From Vigna angularis (Eukaryota > Streptophyta > Magnoliopsida > Fabales > Fabaceae), in assembly GCF_016808095.1 (NCBI RefSeq), contig NC_068971.1, forward strand, positions 23,548,501 through 23,612,500: a stretch of DNA of 64,000 bases. The letters run 5' to 3'. The notes beneath the pieces were generated by a model. It saw nothing but the letters and a program-made list of their open reading frames with translations. It made no database searches and was not told the origin of the DNA. Below are positions 22,785 through 33,891 of this stretch, piece by piece. The stretch's first letter is position 1. Each line of letters begins with the position of its first letter. The position numbers and the translations under genes are program-made.

Positions 22785-23319
22785 ACGAGTCAATTCTTCA
22801 TTAAGCATCTTGTACTCGTGCATGACCTAATTGGTGCGACGACCATATGGGGCTTGACCAATGTGGTACACGAGGGTCTTCTTCATCCCCATGGTGCGGT
22901 CGCCATGGGCCGCAAGGCGGTTCTTTCCAGTGGTCTTCCAGTAGCCCTTCTCGGTGGCACGGTTGGTCTTGGAGCCATTTCCATACTTGCGGTCCATCAC
23001 GCTGAAGAAGTACCATCCCAAGTCCTTTCAGTACCTATTACTAAAACAAAACCTTATTGTTAACAATTCGATAACACAAAAAAATAAAATAAGTTAAGAA
23101 ACACTTTGAATCCTTGGAACTAAACCCTATTGCTAACAATTCGATACCACCAAAAAAGGCAAAATGCTCACGGGGAAGGTCCTAGGGTCGAGCATGTAGA
23201 CATCAACCACTGTGATATGGTCGTACCAAGACAGATTTCCGGTGATCTTGCACTTCAGGTTCAGGTAGAACACTACCACCTCTTCGTCAGTGGGGGTGGA
23301 ATCGGAAGCCGGGACCCAT
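22785..23319 (-). pseudogene. NAC-domain transcription factor fragment, captured and broken
   Basis: Exon 1 (23319-23172) starts with ATG and encodes 49 residues of NAC subdomains A and B (GFRFHPTDEE, then HITVVDVYMLDP), ending at a GTGAGC donor. Exon 2 (about 23033-22785) encodes subdomains C and D (WYFFS, DRKYGNGSKTNRATEKGYWK, then GMKKTLVYH and APYGRRTN, then VMHEYKML). A TAG at 22827-22829 replaces the conserved Trp before VMHEY, and a TGA sits just inside the start of exon 2. NAC proteins are plant nuclear DNA-binding factors. Here only the DNA-binding domain is present, without a C-terminal activation region. It lies between inverted CACTA-type subterminal repeats, so gene-fragment capture by a transposon is the likely origin. 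Confidence 0.88.
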
Positions 23320-24559
23320 AGGTGCCATGGATTGGATTCAAGAGAGATGAATCTCTGAGATAGGAAAAGAGTGAAAGATAATTGGGGATTAGGGCTTTCG
23401 TCTATGATGGGTGAAGAACGAGAATTGGGATTATGAATATGAATAAGAGAAATTTTGGGCTTTGGTATTAAATAGGATGAGTAAGAAAGAGAAGTAGAAG
23501 AAGGTTCTAGGTGGTTGGTAAGTAAAAAAACTTACGAGTTGAAGAGAGAAACGGTGGCAGCGAGAATAGTAGGTGGCGGCGATGTCGGCGAACGGCAGAG
23601 ACAACGACGGCGTTGGACGATGGCACTGGACGACGGCGCTGGAGGCAGTGAAGGTGAGAAGAGAGGACGGTCAGCCGCGAAAGGAAGAAGTGGAGCAGTG
23701 GATTCGCGAGGAAGAAGAAAATTGTTTTCTCCTAAATGAAACCCTATCTGCGTTTGTGAAAGTAATTAAACGATATTAACTCGGTTAATTATACAATCGA
23801 GGCAATAACACCCTACCACATCGGTTAAGTGTACAACAGATGCCTATTCCTTTCAATAGAGCTTTTATGCTTCGATTTTTGGTGAACCGAGGCATATAAC
23901 TTCGTCATATTTACGAAAATGGCACCACCTTTTATATGCTTCGGTTTCATAGAACTACAAAAGAAGAAGGGCATTACCGAAGACTATAATCCTTTGGTAA
24001 CAGCCAGAAGCGGTCGGTATTGACTATTTACTGACGGCTTATCGACGGCCAAGAGATCGTCGGTAAATCTCTTGTCGCTAACATTTACCGAAGGGTGGAA
24101 GCCTTCGGTAATTACCTAAGGGAAGAAGCCTTCGATAATTACAGAACGTGGGTATTTACCCTATGCCATAAGCCTTCGGTAAGTTCCAGGCAAATCTCAG
24201 GCACAATTGTATTTCTTATCAAACCAAACAAACCTGTATAAATTGTTCACAACACAAACAGACCTGCATAATATTTTCCAACCACATACAGACCTGCATA
24301 ATGTGCATCTCAATCATGCAATCATTTATCAGAAAAACAATATAAATCTGAATCATCCAATCATCCATAGAACATGTATTTATAAATGAAACATAAAACA
24401 ATTTAACATAATGTTCTAACATCCAAATCATCCAATTGATCTAACATCCATATGATCTAACATCCAAATGTTATAACATCCAAATGTTTCTATAACATCT
24501 AATAACAAAATAAAACTAATAATCTACATAGTTATCATCAGAATGATATTCATCATCCT

Positions 24560-26110
24560 ACTCCTCTGTAGATGGCTGGACTGGTGTGGGTTAGACTGAT
24601 GTGAGCTGGACTGATGAGGGTTGGACTGATGTGGGCTGCTGAGGGACGGCGGGTGACAGGAAGGGTTGTGGTTGGGTCGGAGGGATAATGAACTGATCTT
24701 GTGAAGTTTCAGGAAACACTCTCATGATCAGGGCCTTAAAGTTTCTAAACTTTGCTCTCAAATCAGTGATTTCCTGGTCACGTTGCTCTAGTTCCTGTGT
24801 GAGGCGGACAACGGCCTCGTCAGCAGTAGTGGGGAAGAAGAACGTTGGTGCTTCAGAGTACCTCCTCTCGATGTTGTATAGTTTACAGCAAATTGTCCTG
24901 CACCGTACACTCGTCCCTTTTTCTTCCCACCAATGATGTCGACCCAGCACTGTGTCCTATGGATGTCGTCTTCTACATTACTCGCATCATCCGGTGTAGG
25001 AGCTGACCCATGTTCAAATCTAACCTGTGAAAGTCTTGTAGAAAATTCTTCCTGTTCAAACATTAAAAGCAATGTTAGGGAATGATAGAATAACATAAAT
25101 GAAAAATTACTAATAGTAATAGTGTTATTTGCTTATATGAGTCTTCCAAGATCTTTCATCAACGAATTCATTAGTGCTCTTCCGAACATGAATATGTGCA
25201 AAGACCTCATCAACATGGACCGCCCGTCTTAGAGCTTGTGCTTGTAACATAATTTAGAGTTAGAAGTGTACATATGAAATAGAAAATACATAAGTTATAT
25301 ATGAAAGAAACAAAAAAGTAATGAAAGTTTACCATACGAATGGCATGCTCATGAATCGTGATCGACCCACTAGTATGTAGGGTGCCACCCTTTTTAGAAG
25401 CTTTGTTCCTCTAGGCTTTGGCACACTTATTGTGAAACTCTACTGAATTCCAATGAGTCAGTAAAGAGTTCTAAATGTGCTCGTCCAACCAGTAAGGGCT
25501 CTATTCTACATTGCGGGCATCCCTAAACATCTCTGATAGCCGATGAGATGCTTTCATGTGGAAATTTCTTTGCATCTGAGTTTCATGTTCAGGTTTCCAC
25601 TACACCTTCATTTGTAACATTAAACAAAACAAACATTGATTAATGAACATACTAAAATAAAAATGACAATTAGTTTAATGGATTGTTCACCTGAAAATGC
25701 TGCCAGAATGGCTTTTTGTCCTCATCAGGTATTGCTCCCCAAGTAGGCCATGGATTTAAAAATTGTTGCTTAATTGATCTATGTGATGGCCTGGGAAGCA
25801 ACCCTAGATGGAATAAACCTGCATAATAAAAGTCATTTGAATTAAGGCAATCTTTAAACATCAAAATGGTTAAAAAAGGGATTAAAATCTTACCGTTTAC
25901 CATACAGCTCAATCCATGGTCGATCATGGAGGGGCGGGTCAACACCTTCACCATCACCAGCTGAATCTAGATCAGCAGATGGTGTGACAGTCTCAGAAGG
26001 CGGTATACAAGACGAGGAAGGTATAAAAGTAGGGTCAGGGGGAGGAGTGGGGTAATAAGCACAGGGGGAAGAGTGGGGGTTATAATCACAAGAAGAGGAA
26101 GAGGGTCTGC
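24560..26110 (-). pseudogene. CACTA TNPA-like transposase (plant Ptta/En/Spm family), decayed
   Basis: TNPA-type proteins bind the subterminal repeats of CACTA elements. Exon pieces read leftward. About 26110-25900 encode a Pro/Ser-rich stretch ending PPLHDRPWIELYGK at a GTAAG donor. 25835-25690 encode RSIKQQFLNPWPTWGAI then KKPFWQHFQ. About 25600-25335 encode HETQMQRNFHMKASHRLSEM and a following segment. 25258-25130 resemble VHVDEVF...ERSWKTH. 25060-24850 end with CWVDIIGGKKKGRVYG, the family's C-terminal signature. Three stops lie in the 25600-25335 exon and a one-base shift near 25784, so it cannot make a full protein. Confidence 0.8.
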
Positions 26111-26157
26111 TGCAGGGGTAGGAGAAGGGTGTACTGCAGGGGTCGGAGAAGGGTGTC

Positions 26158-26652
26158 TTCTTCTTCTTCTTCTTCTTCTTCTTCTTCTTCTTCTTCTTCT
26201 TCTTCTTCTTCTTCTTCTTCTTCTTCTTCTTCTTCTTCTTCTTCTTCTTCTTCTTCTTCTTCTTCTTCTTCTTCTTCTTCTTCTTCTTCTTCTTCTTCTT
26301 CTTCTTCTTCTTCTTCTTCTTCTTCTTCTTCTTCTTCTTCTTCTTCTTCTTCTTCTTCTTCTTCTTCTTCTTCTTCTTCTTCTTCTTCTTCTTCTTCTTC
26401 TTCTTCTTCTTCTTCTTCTTCTTCTTCTTCTTCTTCTTCTTCTTCTTCTTCTTCTTCTTCTTCTTCTTCTTCTTCTTCTTCTTCTTCTTCTTCTTCTTCT
26501 TCTTCTTCTTCTTCTTCTTCTTCTTCTTCTTCTTCTTCTTCTTCTTCTTCTTCTTCTTCTTCTTCTTCTTCTTCTTCTTCTTCTTCTTCTTCTTCTTCTT
26601 CTTCTTCTTCTTCTTCTTCTTCTTCTTCTTCTTCTTCTTCTTCTTCTTCTTC
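26158..26652. repeat. Pure (TTC)165 / (GAA)165 microsatellite
   Basis: 495 bp of uninterrupted TTC on the plus strand, then about 40 bp of interrupted TTC/GTC. It lies between the TNP2 and TNPA remnants. Reading the minus strand gives poly-Glu and the plus strand poly-Leu, poly-Ser or poly-Phe; these frames are artefacts of the repeat. Confidence 0.97.
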
Positions 26653-26689
26653 GTCTGCTTCTTCTTCGTCTTCGTCTTCTTCGTCTTCG

Positions 26690-28400
26690 TCTTTTGACAT
26701 GGTGTAATTTGTTTTTGGTTTAAAGAATCGGTCGTTACCTTGCGCCTTCAACTCTAAGACTTTTCGTCCACAATACAAAGGTAAATCTCTCAAAGAAATT
26801 TCTTTTCTATGGGCATTACATCGAGGTTATGTCTTAACAAGTTATCTTTCCAATAGGGAAGATCCCAAAATATGCTTCTTTTAGTCCAATTATGTCATTC
26901 TTCAAACCCTTCTATCATATTCTGACCACATTCAGTGACTTTTGGCAAGTTATTCACTCTTCTCCAAACGTGTGATCCAGTCAACTTCGGCGGGGGCATA
27001 TCCGTTTCAACTTACCCTTTTCAAAATGCCTTTTCGTTTCTTCTAAAGGGGTGATCAATGGGCAAGAACCGTCAATGACAGTCAAACCAACTACTTTTTC
27101 GACCATAACTAAATTGGAATGACTTTATATGTTCCATGCAATGTGGATAAGCTAATCGACCATGCATGCTCCAATCAGATAACATGCCATACGCTGGAAA
27201 GTCATTAATAGTCCACATCAAAGCTGCCCTCATAAGGAAATTTTGCTTCCTTGAAACATCATATGTCCAAACACCATTCCAGAGCTTCTTCAAATCATCA
27301 ATTAAAGGCTTCAAATAAACATTAATCGCTGATTTGGGATTAGATGGACCTGGTATTATACACGCTAAAAACATGAAAGACTTTGTCATACACATCTCAG
27401 GTGGTAGATTGTATTGGGTAACTATCACCGGCCAACAGGAATATGGTGATGCAGACGCCTAAATGTACAGCGTAAACGCATTAGATCATAGACCAAGTCT
27501 GACGTTACGCGGTTCACTAGCAAATGATGGATGTTTACGATTGAAGTGCTTCCAAGCTTCACCATCAGAAGGATGACGCAAAAATTCTTCAGTTTTGTTA
27601 CCATCATGCCATGTCATGTGTTCTGATGTTTGTATTGAAGTAAACACTTTTTGTAATCTTGGAATTATAGGCAAGTAGAACATGGACTTTAAGGGTATTG
27701 GTTTTTTTTCCCTTTGTCCAGCATGCATCATATGATATCGAGGTGAACCACAAAACTTGCATTCAACCAACAATGCATCATTTTTGCCACTGTCATTGTC
27801 ATAGAATAACATACATCCATTAACACAACAATCAATCTTTTTGGCTTCCAATCCCAGCTTTGACACACATCTTTTGGCTTGATAATAATTTTTCGACATA
27901 GAATTGTTTGGTGGTGTCAAATCTAACATCAATTTTGTATAGAAGTCCGCTGCTTGATTGGGAATGTTCCAATTAGATTTACAAGCCATGAGTCTAATAC
28001 ACACTGACAATTTTGACTCAGATGAACCTTCAAATACAAGTAGATTTACCTCTGTCAGTAAATTGTAAAACCTCTGAGTGGTTTCATTTGGAGACTCTTC
28101 ATCATGACTATCGTTTGCTTCTTGTTCAGCATGTCGACGAAGAGCATTGTCGACCATCTCTTGCATATAGGCAAATTGATCTATCTCAGATGTATGTACA
28201 ATAGTATTCGAACTTGATGCAAGCCGCTTTTCAGCTGTAGTGGAGGTTGAAGGAATTTGTTCACCATGAAATGTCCAAACCGTGTAATTAGCCATGAACC
28301 CTCTTTGGTATAGGTGAACTATGACGACTTCATCTTTCAAAATCCTTGGACATTCGCACTTGATGCAAGGGCATCGAATCCCTCCATCAAGAGCATAATA
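26690..28400 (-). pseudogene. CACTA TNP2-type transposase (Transposase_21 family), decayed and truncated
   Basis: TNP2 is the catalytic transposase of CACTA elements. From 28370 leftward: HLYQRGFMANYTVWTFHG, a long open frame (28340-27486) with a Cys-containing region (CCVNGCMLFYDND, then CKFCGSPRYH), EAWKHFNRKHPSFASEPRNV, then YSCWPVIV and QYNLPPEMC. Next come IIPGPSNPKS, LIDDLKKLWNGVWTYD, RAALMWTINDFPAYGMLS, and near 26870 a segment ending RHNLDVMPIEK. A last piece, FKPKTNYTMSKDE, runs directly into the GAA repeat. Stops are seen at about 27508 and 27481 and in the 27072-26780 part. The C-terminal third is missing where the microsatellite begins. Confidence 0.9.
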
Positions 28401-28969
28401 TTGATATTGCTAAGCCGTCTCGACAAACTCTTCAACTCCGATGACAAAAGCTTCCTTCAAACCTCTCCTTCCGCTATAACAACAGTTGTACATCCACCCA
28501 CGGTGGTTGGGAAAATAGGCCATGTTCTGTGACAAGCCAAACAAAGAAAAACTTAACCAAAACAACAACACTCCATGTGACATAAGTAATAGACCTATTA
28601 CTACGTAAGTCGAACATGGAAGGCAATTTGAACACTACTTTCATAAGCATACAATAAGTATATGCAAAGAGAAGTTCTCAGTATTGAAATGACTTAGACA
28701 TCCTAAGGGGTTGTGTAGTAATAGTTGGGAGAGACAACTTATTACTACTGAAGTTCTCTTTTATAGCGTACTTCCAAATATTTTGTAGGTTCTAAGTGTT
28801 TATATATACTAGTTTTACCCTTCTCATTGCATTGAGAATGTGTGTAGTACCATAGGATTTTAAATGACTACTTAACTTAATCAAGTTGTAGCCTAATAAA
28901 TGAAATACAATATACATGAACATACAATATTAACCTACATTTGGGTCTAGCTGCAAATTTTCACATGTT

Positions 28970-29640
28970 AGGATGTTCACATTAGTTAAAATTAGTGTAC
29001 ATTAGGTCTGGTTGAAAATTCTCACCTTTTAAGTACACTTTTTTAGGTTCCAACTACTCAAATTTTGAGTTGTACCTAATTCTTTGCTTTTGAATAGTTT
29101 CCAAGGTTCATTTCACTACTTTAGACATGTTAGGATGTTCACATTAGTTAAAACTAACCTACATTGGGTCTAGTTTCAAATTTTCACCCTTTAAGCACAC
29201 TTTTTAGGTTCTAAATACTCAAACTTTGAGTTTGAGGTAATTCTTTGCTTTGGACAAGTTTCCTAGCTTCATTCCACTAGTTTAGACATGTGAGGCTGTT
29301 CACATTAGTTAAAATTAGTGTACATTAGGTATGTTGCAAATTCTCACCTTTTAAGTACACTTTTTTAGGTTCCAACTACTAAAATTTTGAGTTGTACCTA
29401 ATTCTTTTCTTTTGAATAGTTTCCTAGGTTCATTTCACTACTTTAGACATGTTAGGATGTTCACATTAGTTAAAATTATTCTACATTAGGTCTATTTGCA
29501 ATTTTTCACCTTTTACGCACACTTTTTAGGTTCTAAATACTCAAAGTTTGAGTTTGAGGTACTTGTTTGTTTTTGACAACTTTCCTAGCTTCATTCCACT
29601 AGTTTAGACATGTTAGAATGTTCACCCTTTAAGCACACTA
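28970..29640. repeat. Tandem repeat of about 160 bp, four units, in the CACTA leader
   Basis: CATGTTAGGATGTTCACATT and close variants start near 28972, 29126, 29287, 29447 and 29608. Each unit also holds TTTTAGGTTC and a GAGTTGTACCTAATTC-like phrase. Related single units occur at 1690-1830 and 2440-2620 in the CACTA derivative. Confidence 0.85.
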
Positions 29641-30911
29641 AAAGCATGGCTACTGCACCATCATTTCAATCACACAAAACCAGATTTTGTGGCATAAATT
29701 GGAAGCCAAACAAGTTGGAATCAAGTGATTTTAAGCATTGAATCAAAGGAGGGACACAAAAGGAACCTAGGAAAGGCACCAGAACAAATTAAACAAGCAA
29801 GAAAACTCAAAAACAAAGATCAAAATCAAGTGCAGTGAAACTGTTTGATAATTTTGTAAACTGTTTGATGAAAGTCCCCAATGAATTTCAGATTTTGTGA
29901 TTTTAAAGTTTTGGGACCAAAACTGGATTACTTTGTTTTCTTTTGTTATTTATGATTGTATTACAGTGTAAAGATCATTTAATTATATTTGGAAACACTA
30001 AACCAGCTTTTGCCAATCCAGAAATGAAGATTAAAGATTTGAAATTCTCAAACAACACTTAAAATGCTCACCGCACTAAAAAATGACATTGAAAATGTTG
30101 GTTTCAAACCAAAAAATGCTTGGAAGTGTTTCAACAGCTCAAGTGATGCTTCAAGCAAGTTTATATCATCAATTTGAAGGTGTGCAAACACTTAAACAAC
30201 CAAGAAACAGATTGCAATGAAAAATCACTGGTTCACTTCCATTTTAAATCAAATTTTGATGGTTTAAAAGGTGATTATGCATTTAGGATGAAAATGACCA
30301 AATAAATAGTGCAAACAACTTTGAAATGGCAATTTAAACTTGCTCAAATGTTGGAAATGCACAAAGACAGCAAGATTCAACAAATCACTCTTGTTATAGT
30401 CAAATATGCAGCAAAATGCACTAAAAACAGCACCAGGAATCAGATTTGAAAGAATGAAAAAGAGGATAGCAGCAACAAGGACTCTAGGAAGGCCTAATGC
30501 ACTACAACTAACTGAGATAATCAGCTAGAAGATTATAAGCACCTAAGACATAGTCAAAGAAAGCCAGCACGGTGAAAAAGCTTGATGGAAAAATAATAAC
30601 AGTGGTTAAAATCAAATTTCAAGCAACTCAAATAGTCAATTTTCAATTTTGTAATTATTAGGAGTTGCTATCACTTCAAAAATATGTAAAATCATCAAAC
30701 AAACTTGTCTTAAGCGGTAGAACCAAGAAATGTGCATTGAAATAGAAGCTTGATATTGCACCAGCATTGAATAACCATTCAGCATTTAGATTTCAGATTT
30801 AAGGTTTGCACAGTGCTGTTTGAGTTGTGTGTGAGTCTCATTCGAGTTTAAGTCCACCTAGCTGTTGTTTTCCAGCTTGGTCTTGTGTAGTTACACATTC
30901 TTTGTAACTTT
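29641..30911. other. Non-coding CACTA interior shared with the derivative
   Basis: Phrases such as GTGTGCAAACACTTAAA (30181) and GCACGGTG (30571) recur in order at 3294 and 3844. No coding recognised. Confidence 0.6.
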
Positions 30912-31850
30912 TGTTGGAGCAATCGGTACCGTTATAGAGTAGCGCAGCGGAATAAAATATAGATAGCGGAAAGCGTGTAACGATCACAACACAAGTTAAA
31001 ATAATAAGTTTCAAAAATTGATTTTCTTAGTGAACTTTTATCGAACGGTTGATGTGCTAAGAGTTTAGGGATAAAGAAAATCAACACAGAATTTTTATCC
31101 TGGTTCGAATCAAAAGATTCTACGTCCAGTCGTTAATCACTATAAATAGTGATTAACCTTTTTCACAAAAAATATGGTTTGCAGATTACAATCAGATAAT
31201 CAAAATAAGCAAGGAATAGAAAACACCTTCCTTCGACAAACGAACGAAAGAACCTGCTCAGCCAACTTGAAGAGAACCACTCCGACCTTTGACACACAAA
31301 ACGCGAGCTTCTCCTATTCACAAGACCAGGCAAGAGCACTCTATCACTTTGAGAACTTCCTCAGACAAACTGTATTCTCAAAATGGTATAGATCCTTTTC
31401 ACTCACAGAGAGCTTCCCTTAGGCACAAAGCTCTAATACTCTCAATTGAAAAGTTCTTTCTAAGAGCTGTGAAGACCTCTATTTATAAGCCTAGTTTCGT
31501 GCAAGGTCAAAAACTGAAAAGACATCTCCCAACTGCCACTGATAATCGATTATCAAAAGTGATAATCGATTATTTGTGTCCGTTATGGGGTTTACAAAAA
31601 AGTGATAATCGATTATATGATGTGATAATCGATTATTCCTGTATGACTCTGTGATAATCGATTATTGCCATTCCATAATCGATTATTGCAGTTAAAAATG
31701 AAAGTTTACAAAGTTTACAAGAATTTCCTACTACATTTAATCTCTACAAATTGCTTTTAACTAATTCTAATATCTTCTTCAACTAAAACTTCTTGCAGCA
31801 TCATCAAAACAAATTTCTTCAAGATTTACCAATACTCCTTATTGGTAACA
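30912..31850 (-). repeat. 3' LTR of the Sirevirus-type element
   Basis: TGTTGGAGCAATCGG to TTATTGGTAACA. Same length as the partner LTR. Holds six copies of ATAATCGATTAT within 31541-31687. Confidence 0.95.
31541..31687. repeat. Array of ATAATCGATTAT palindromes
   Basis: Six copies of the 12-bp palindrome within 147 bp, repeated in the other LTR at 34521-34667. Four further related copies lie at about 32303-32408 in the interior. Confidence 0.9.
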
Positions 31851-32610
31851 ATCTCCCCCTTTTTGATGATGATAAAAAATACCTTCTTGTTAAAAGCATT
31901 TCTAATTTCCTGCACAGATTTCATACTTACAAACATGTTAGTAATAACTGCACTACTTAAATTAGAAGTTTTCTCCCCCTTTTTGATCATAAACAAAAAG
32001 TAAAAAAGTGGAAAAACTCCCCCTCAAATTTTTCTCCCCCTCAACAAAAGAATTGATGCATTTCAAAACAGAAATAAAATTGAAATTTCATAACATGAAA
32101 GAATAGAATACCTCATGGGATATAAGAAAAACAGAAATCCAACTCTAATTAAGAAGTACAAACAATATTAATTAATCCATAATAGAGATAAAAACAAGAT
32201 ATCTAACAAACTTATATATCTTCCCCTGAATGTAATAATCCCCTTTTAAAAACAGACTTAAAAAAATTTTAAAAGTTTTTTTTTTTTACGCTGTGACTTA
32301 AGATAATCGATTATTACTTTAAATAATCGATTATTTGAGAGCCAAATTGTCAAAATCCAAATTTTGAGGACGAGATAATCGATTATTACCCTTGGTAATC
32401 GATTATTTACGTTAATTTTCGAAAAACACAAATTTGGGCCAAATTTTCAACCTAAGACACATCTAACATTCATAAATTATTTCAAAGCTCTTAAAAGATA
32501 CTAGGATACCATAGAGTCTTCTTTTCCTTTTGAAAAGTTAACCTGCAAAATCAAACAATAGAGTTTTGGTCCCCATAATCTCATTTGGGTCCTTTGAGGT
32601 TAGAGACAAT
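31851..32610 (-). other. Polypurine tract and repeated PPT-like motifs
   Basis: On the minus strand AAAAAGGGGGAGAT abuts the 3' LTR. Further AAAAAGGGGGAGA or GAGGGGGAG copies lie near 31973, 32010 and 32033. Multiple PPT copies are a known Sirevirus trait. The rest up to 32610 is non-coding. Confidence 0.8.
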
Positions 32611-33846
32611 TTACTTTATAACAGGAATCCAATCATATTTTCCATTTGGAACATCAAAATGTTTAATTCTACATTTGTTAGAAGTGTGCCCCTTTTTCAT
32701 ACAATAAAAGCATGTGACAACATTTGGGTTTCTATAAGACACAATTCCTTTTTCAACCCATACCCTACGGGTTCTTTTAATTTTGTTCTTACTTTTAAAA
32801 ACAATTTTGTTTTTATAAACCTTTTTAACAGTTATAGGCATTTCAACATTATTATTTCCAGTTGCAACTTCAAGAAGATTTTCAAGAATATCAATATCAA
32901 GCATATGACTCTTATATGAAAGACATTCAACAGGATGTTCAACATTTGAAGACTCTTTCATTTCCAAGTTGCAAATTTTATTTCTCAAACTTACTTCCTC
33001 ATCTAATGCCTTCTCATATTTAATTTGCAATTGTTTAAATTCCTTTTTCAAATTTTTATGAGCAGCATTCAATTTTTCAGATTCATCAAGCAATTCAAGA
33101 AAAGCTTTTTGCAAATCAAATTCACTAGATTCAGAATTAGAACAACTTACTTGGCTTGCAGTATCATCAGTATTTACCATCAAACACAAGTTTGCTTCTT
33201 CATCAGAATCACTTGAACTACTTGAGTCATTATCAACCCAAGCAATGTGGACCTTCTTCTTTTTGTGAATTTTCTTGATAATTGGACAAACGGCTTTTAT
33301 ATGGCCTTTTTCACCACATCCATAACATTTAAAGCTTGATGAGGAGCCTTGATTGTCCTTCTTTTTCTTCAAGAGTTGGCTTTTAGATGATTCATTGTTG
33401 GCCATTAAGCATAGATTTTCTTGCTCATTTGAATTGTTTGAGCTTGAGGAGCTTGAATCGAACAACGTCAACTTAACAACATCTGTGACTTTATCATGAG
33501 TGACTCTTAAAAATTCCCACATTTCCTGAGCACTTTCATAAACAGAAACTTTGAAAAAATCATCAAGGGTTAGTGCAGATAAAATTATGTTCCTAGCCCT
33601 AACATCATATTGTACCATTCTATTTTCATCCATAGTCCACTGTAAAAAAGGTTTTTCTACCTGCATATCATTTACAAAAATAGTGGGAACAATTGGTCCA
33701 TTCATAACAACTTCCCAAATACCCCTGTCAATAGACTCCAAAAATATTTGCATTCTAATTTTCCAAAACGCATAATTTTCCCCCGTAAACAAAGGAGGTC
33801 TATTAATAGAAGCACCCTCAGCATAAACTTGGTTATGACCGCCCAT
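32611..33846 (-). CDS. gag: Gag of the Sirevirus-type Copia element
   Basis: An intact 411-residue frame beginning MGGHNQVYAEG. The N-terminus has the Copia gag signature (PPLFTGENYAFWKIRM near 17-32), followed by AQEMWEFLRVTHDKVTDV (106-123). Most of the following UBN2-type helical domain is absent and the chain passes directly to a Ser-rich acidic linker. One CCHC knuckle is at C174-C177-H182-C187. A second linker repeats the LCLM(A/V)N phrase (145-150 and about 219-224). A coiled-coil stretch spans about 240-310, and a C-terminal CCHC knuckle is at C379-C382-H387-C392. Gag builds the particle. Without pol the element needs enzymes in trans. The start ATG lies 46 bp from the LTR edge. Confidence 0.88.
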   Translation of the reverse strand: MGGHNQVYAEGASINRPPLFTGENYAFWKIRMQIFLESIDRGIWEVVMNGPIVPTIFVNDMQVEKPFLQWTMDENRMVQYDVRARNIILSALTLDDFFKVSVYESAQEMWEFLRVTHDKVTDVVKLTLFDSSSSSSNNSNEQENLCLMANNESSKSQLLKKKKDNQGSSSSFKCYGCGEKGHIKAVCPIIKKIHKKKKVHIAWVDNDSSSSSDSDEEANLCLMVNTDDTASQVSCSNSESSEFDLQKAFLELLDESEKLNAAHKNLKKEFKQLQIKYEKALDEEVSLRNKICNLEMKESSNVEHPVECLSYKSHMLDIDILENLLEVATGNNNVEMPITVKKVYKNKIVFKSKNKIKRTRRVWVEKGIVSYRNPNVVTCFYCMKKGHTSNKCRIKHFDVPNGKYDWIPVIK

Positions 33847-33877
33847 TTTCGAAAAATTTGAAAAACTATCAAAGCAA

Positions 33878-33889
33878 GCTCTGATACCA
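33878..33889 (-). other. Primer binding site, tRNA-Met type
   Basis: The minus strand reads TGGTATCAGAGC, the usual Copia primer site, two bases from the 5' LTR edge. Confidence 0.93.
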
Positions 33890-33891
33890 AT

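Noticed and set aside
22659..23063. 134-codon plus-strand frame
   Set aside because: It is the antisense shadow of NAC exon 2.
26073..26793. Long frames coding poly-Leu, poly-Ser and poly-Glu
   Set aside because: They are translations of the pure TTC/GAA repeat; only the flanking transposase pieces have protein similarity.
32566..32919. 117-codon plus-strand frame
   Set aside because: It is antisense to the Sirevirus gag frame.
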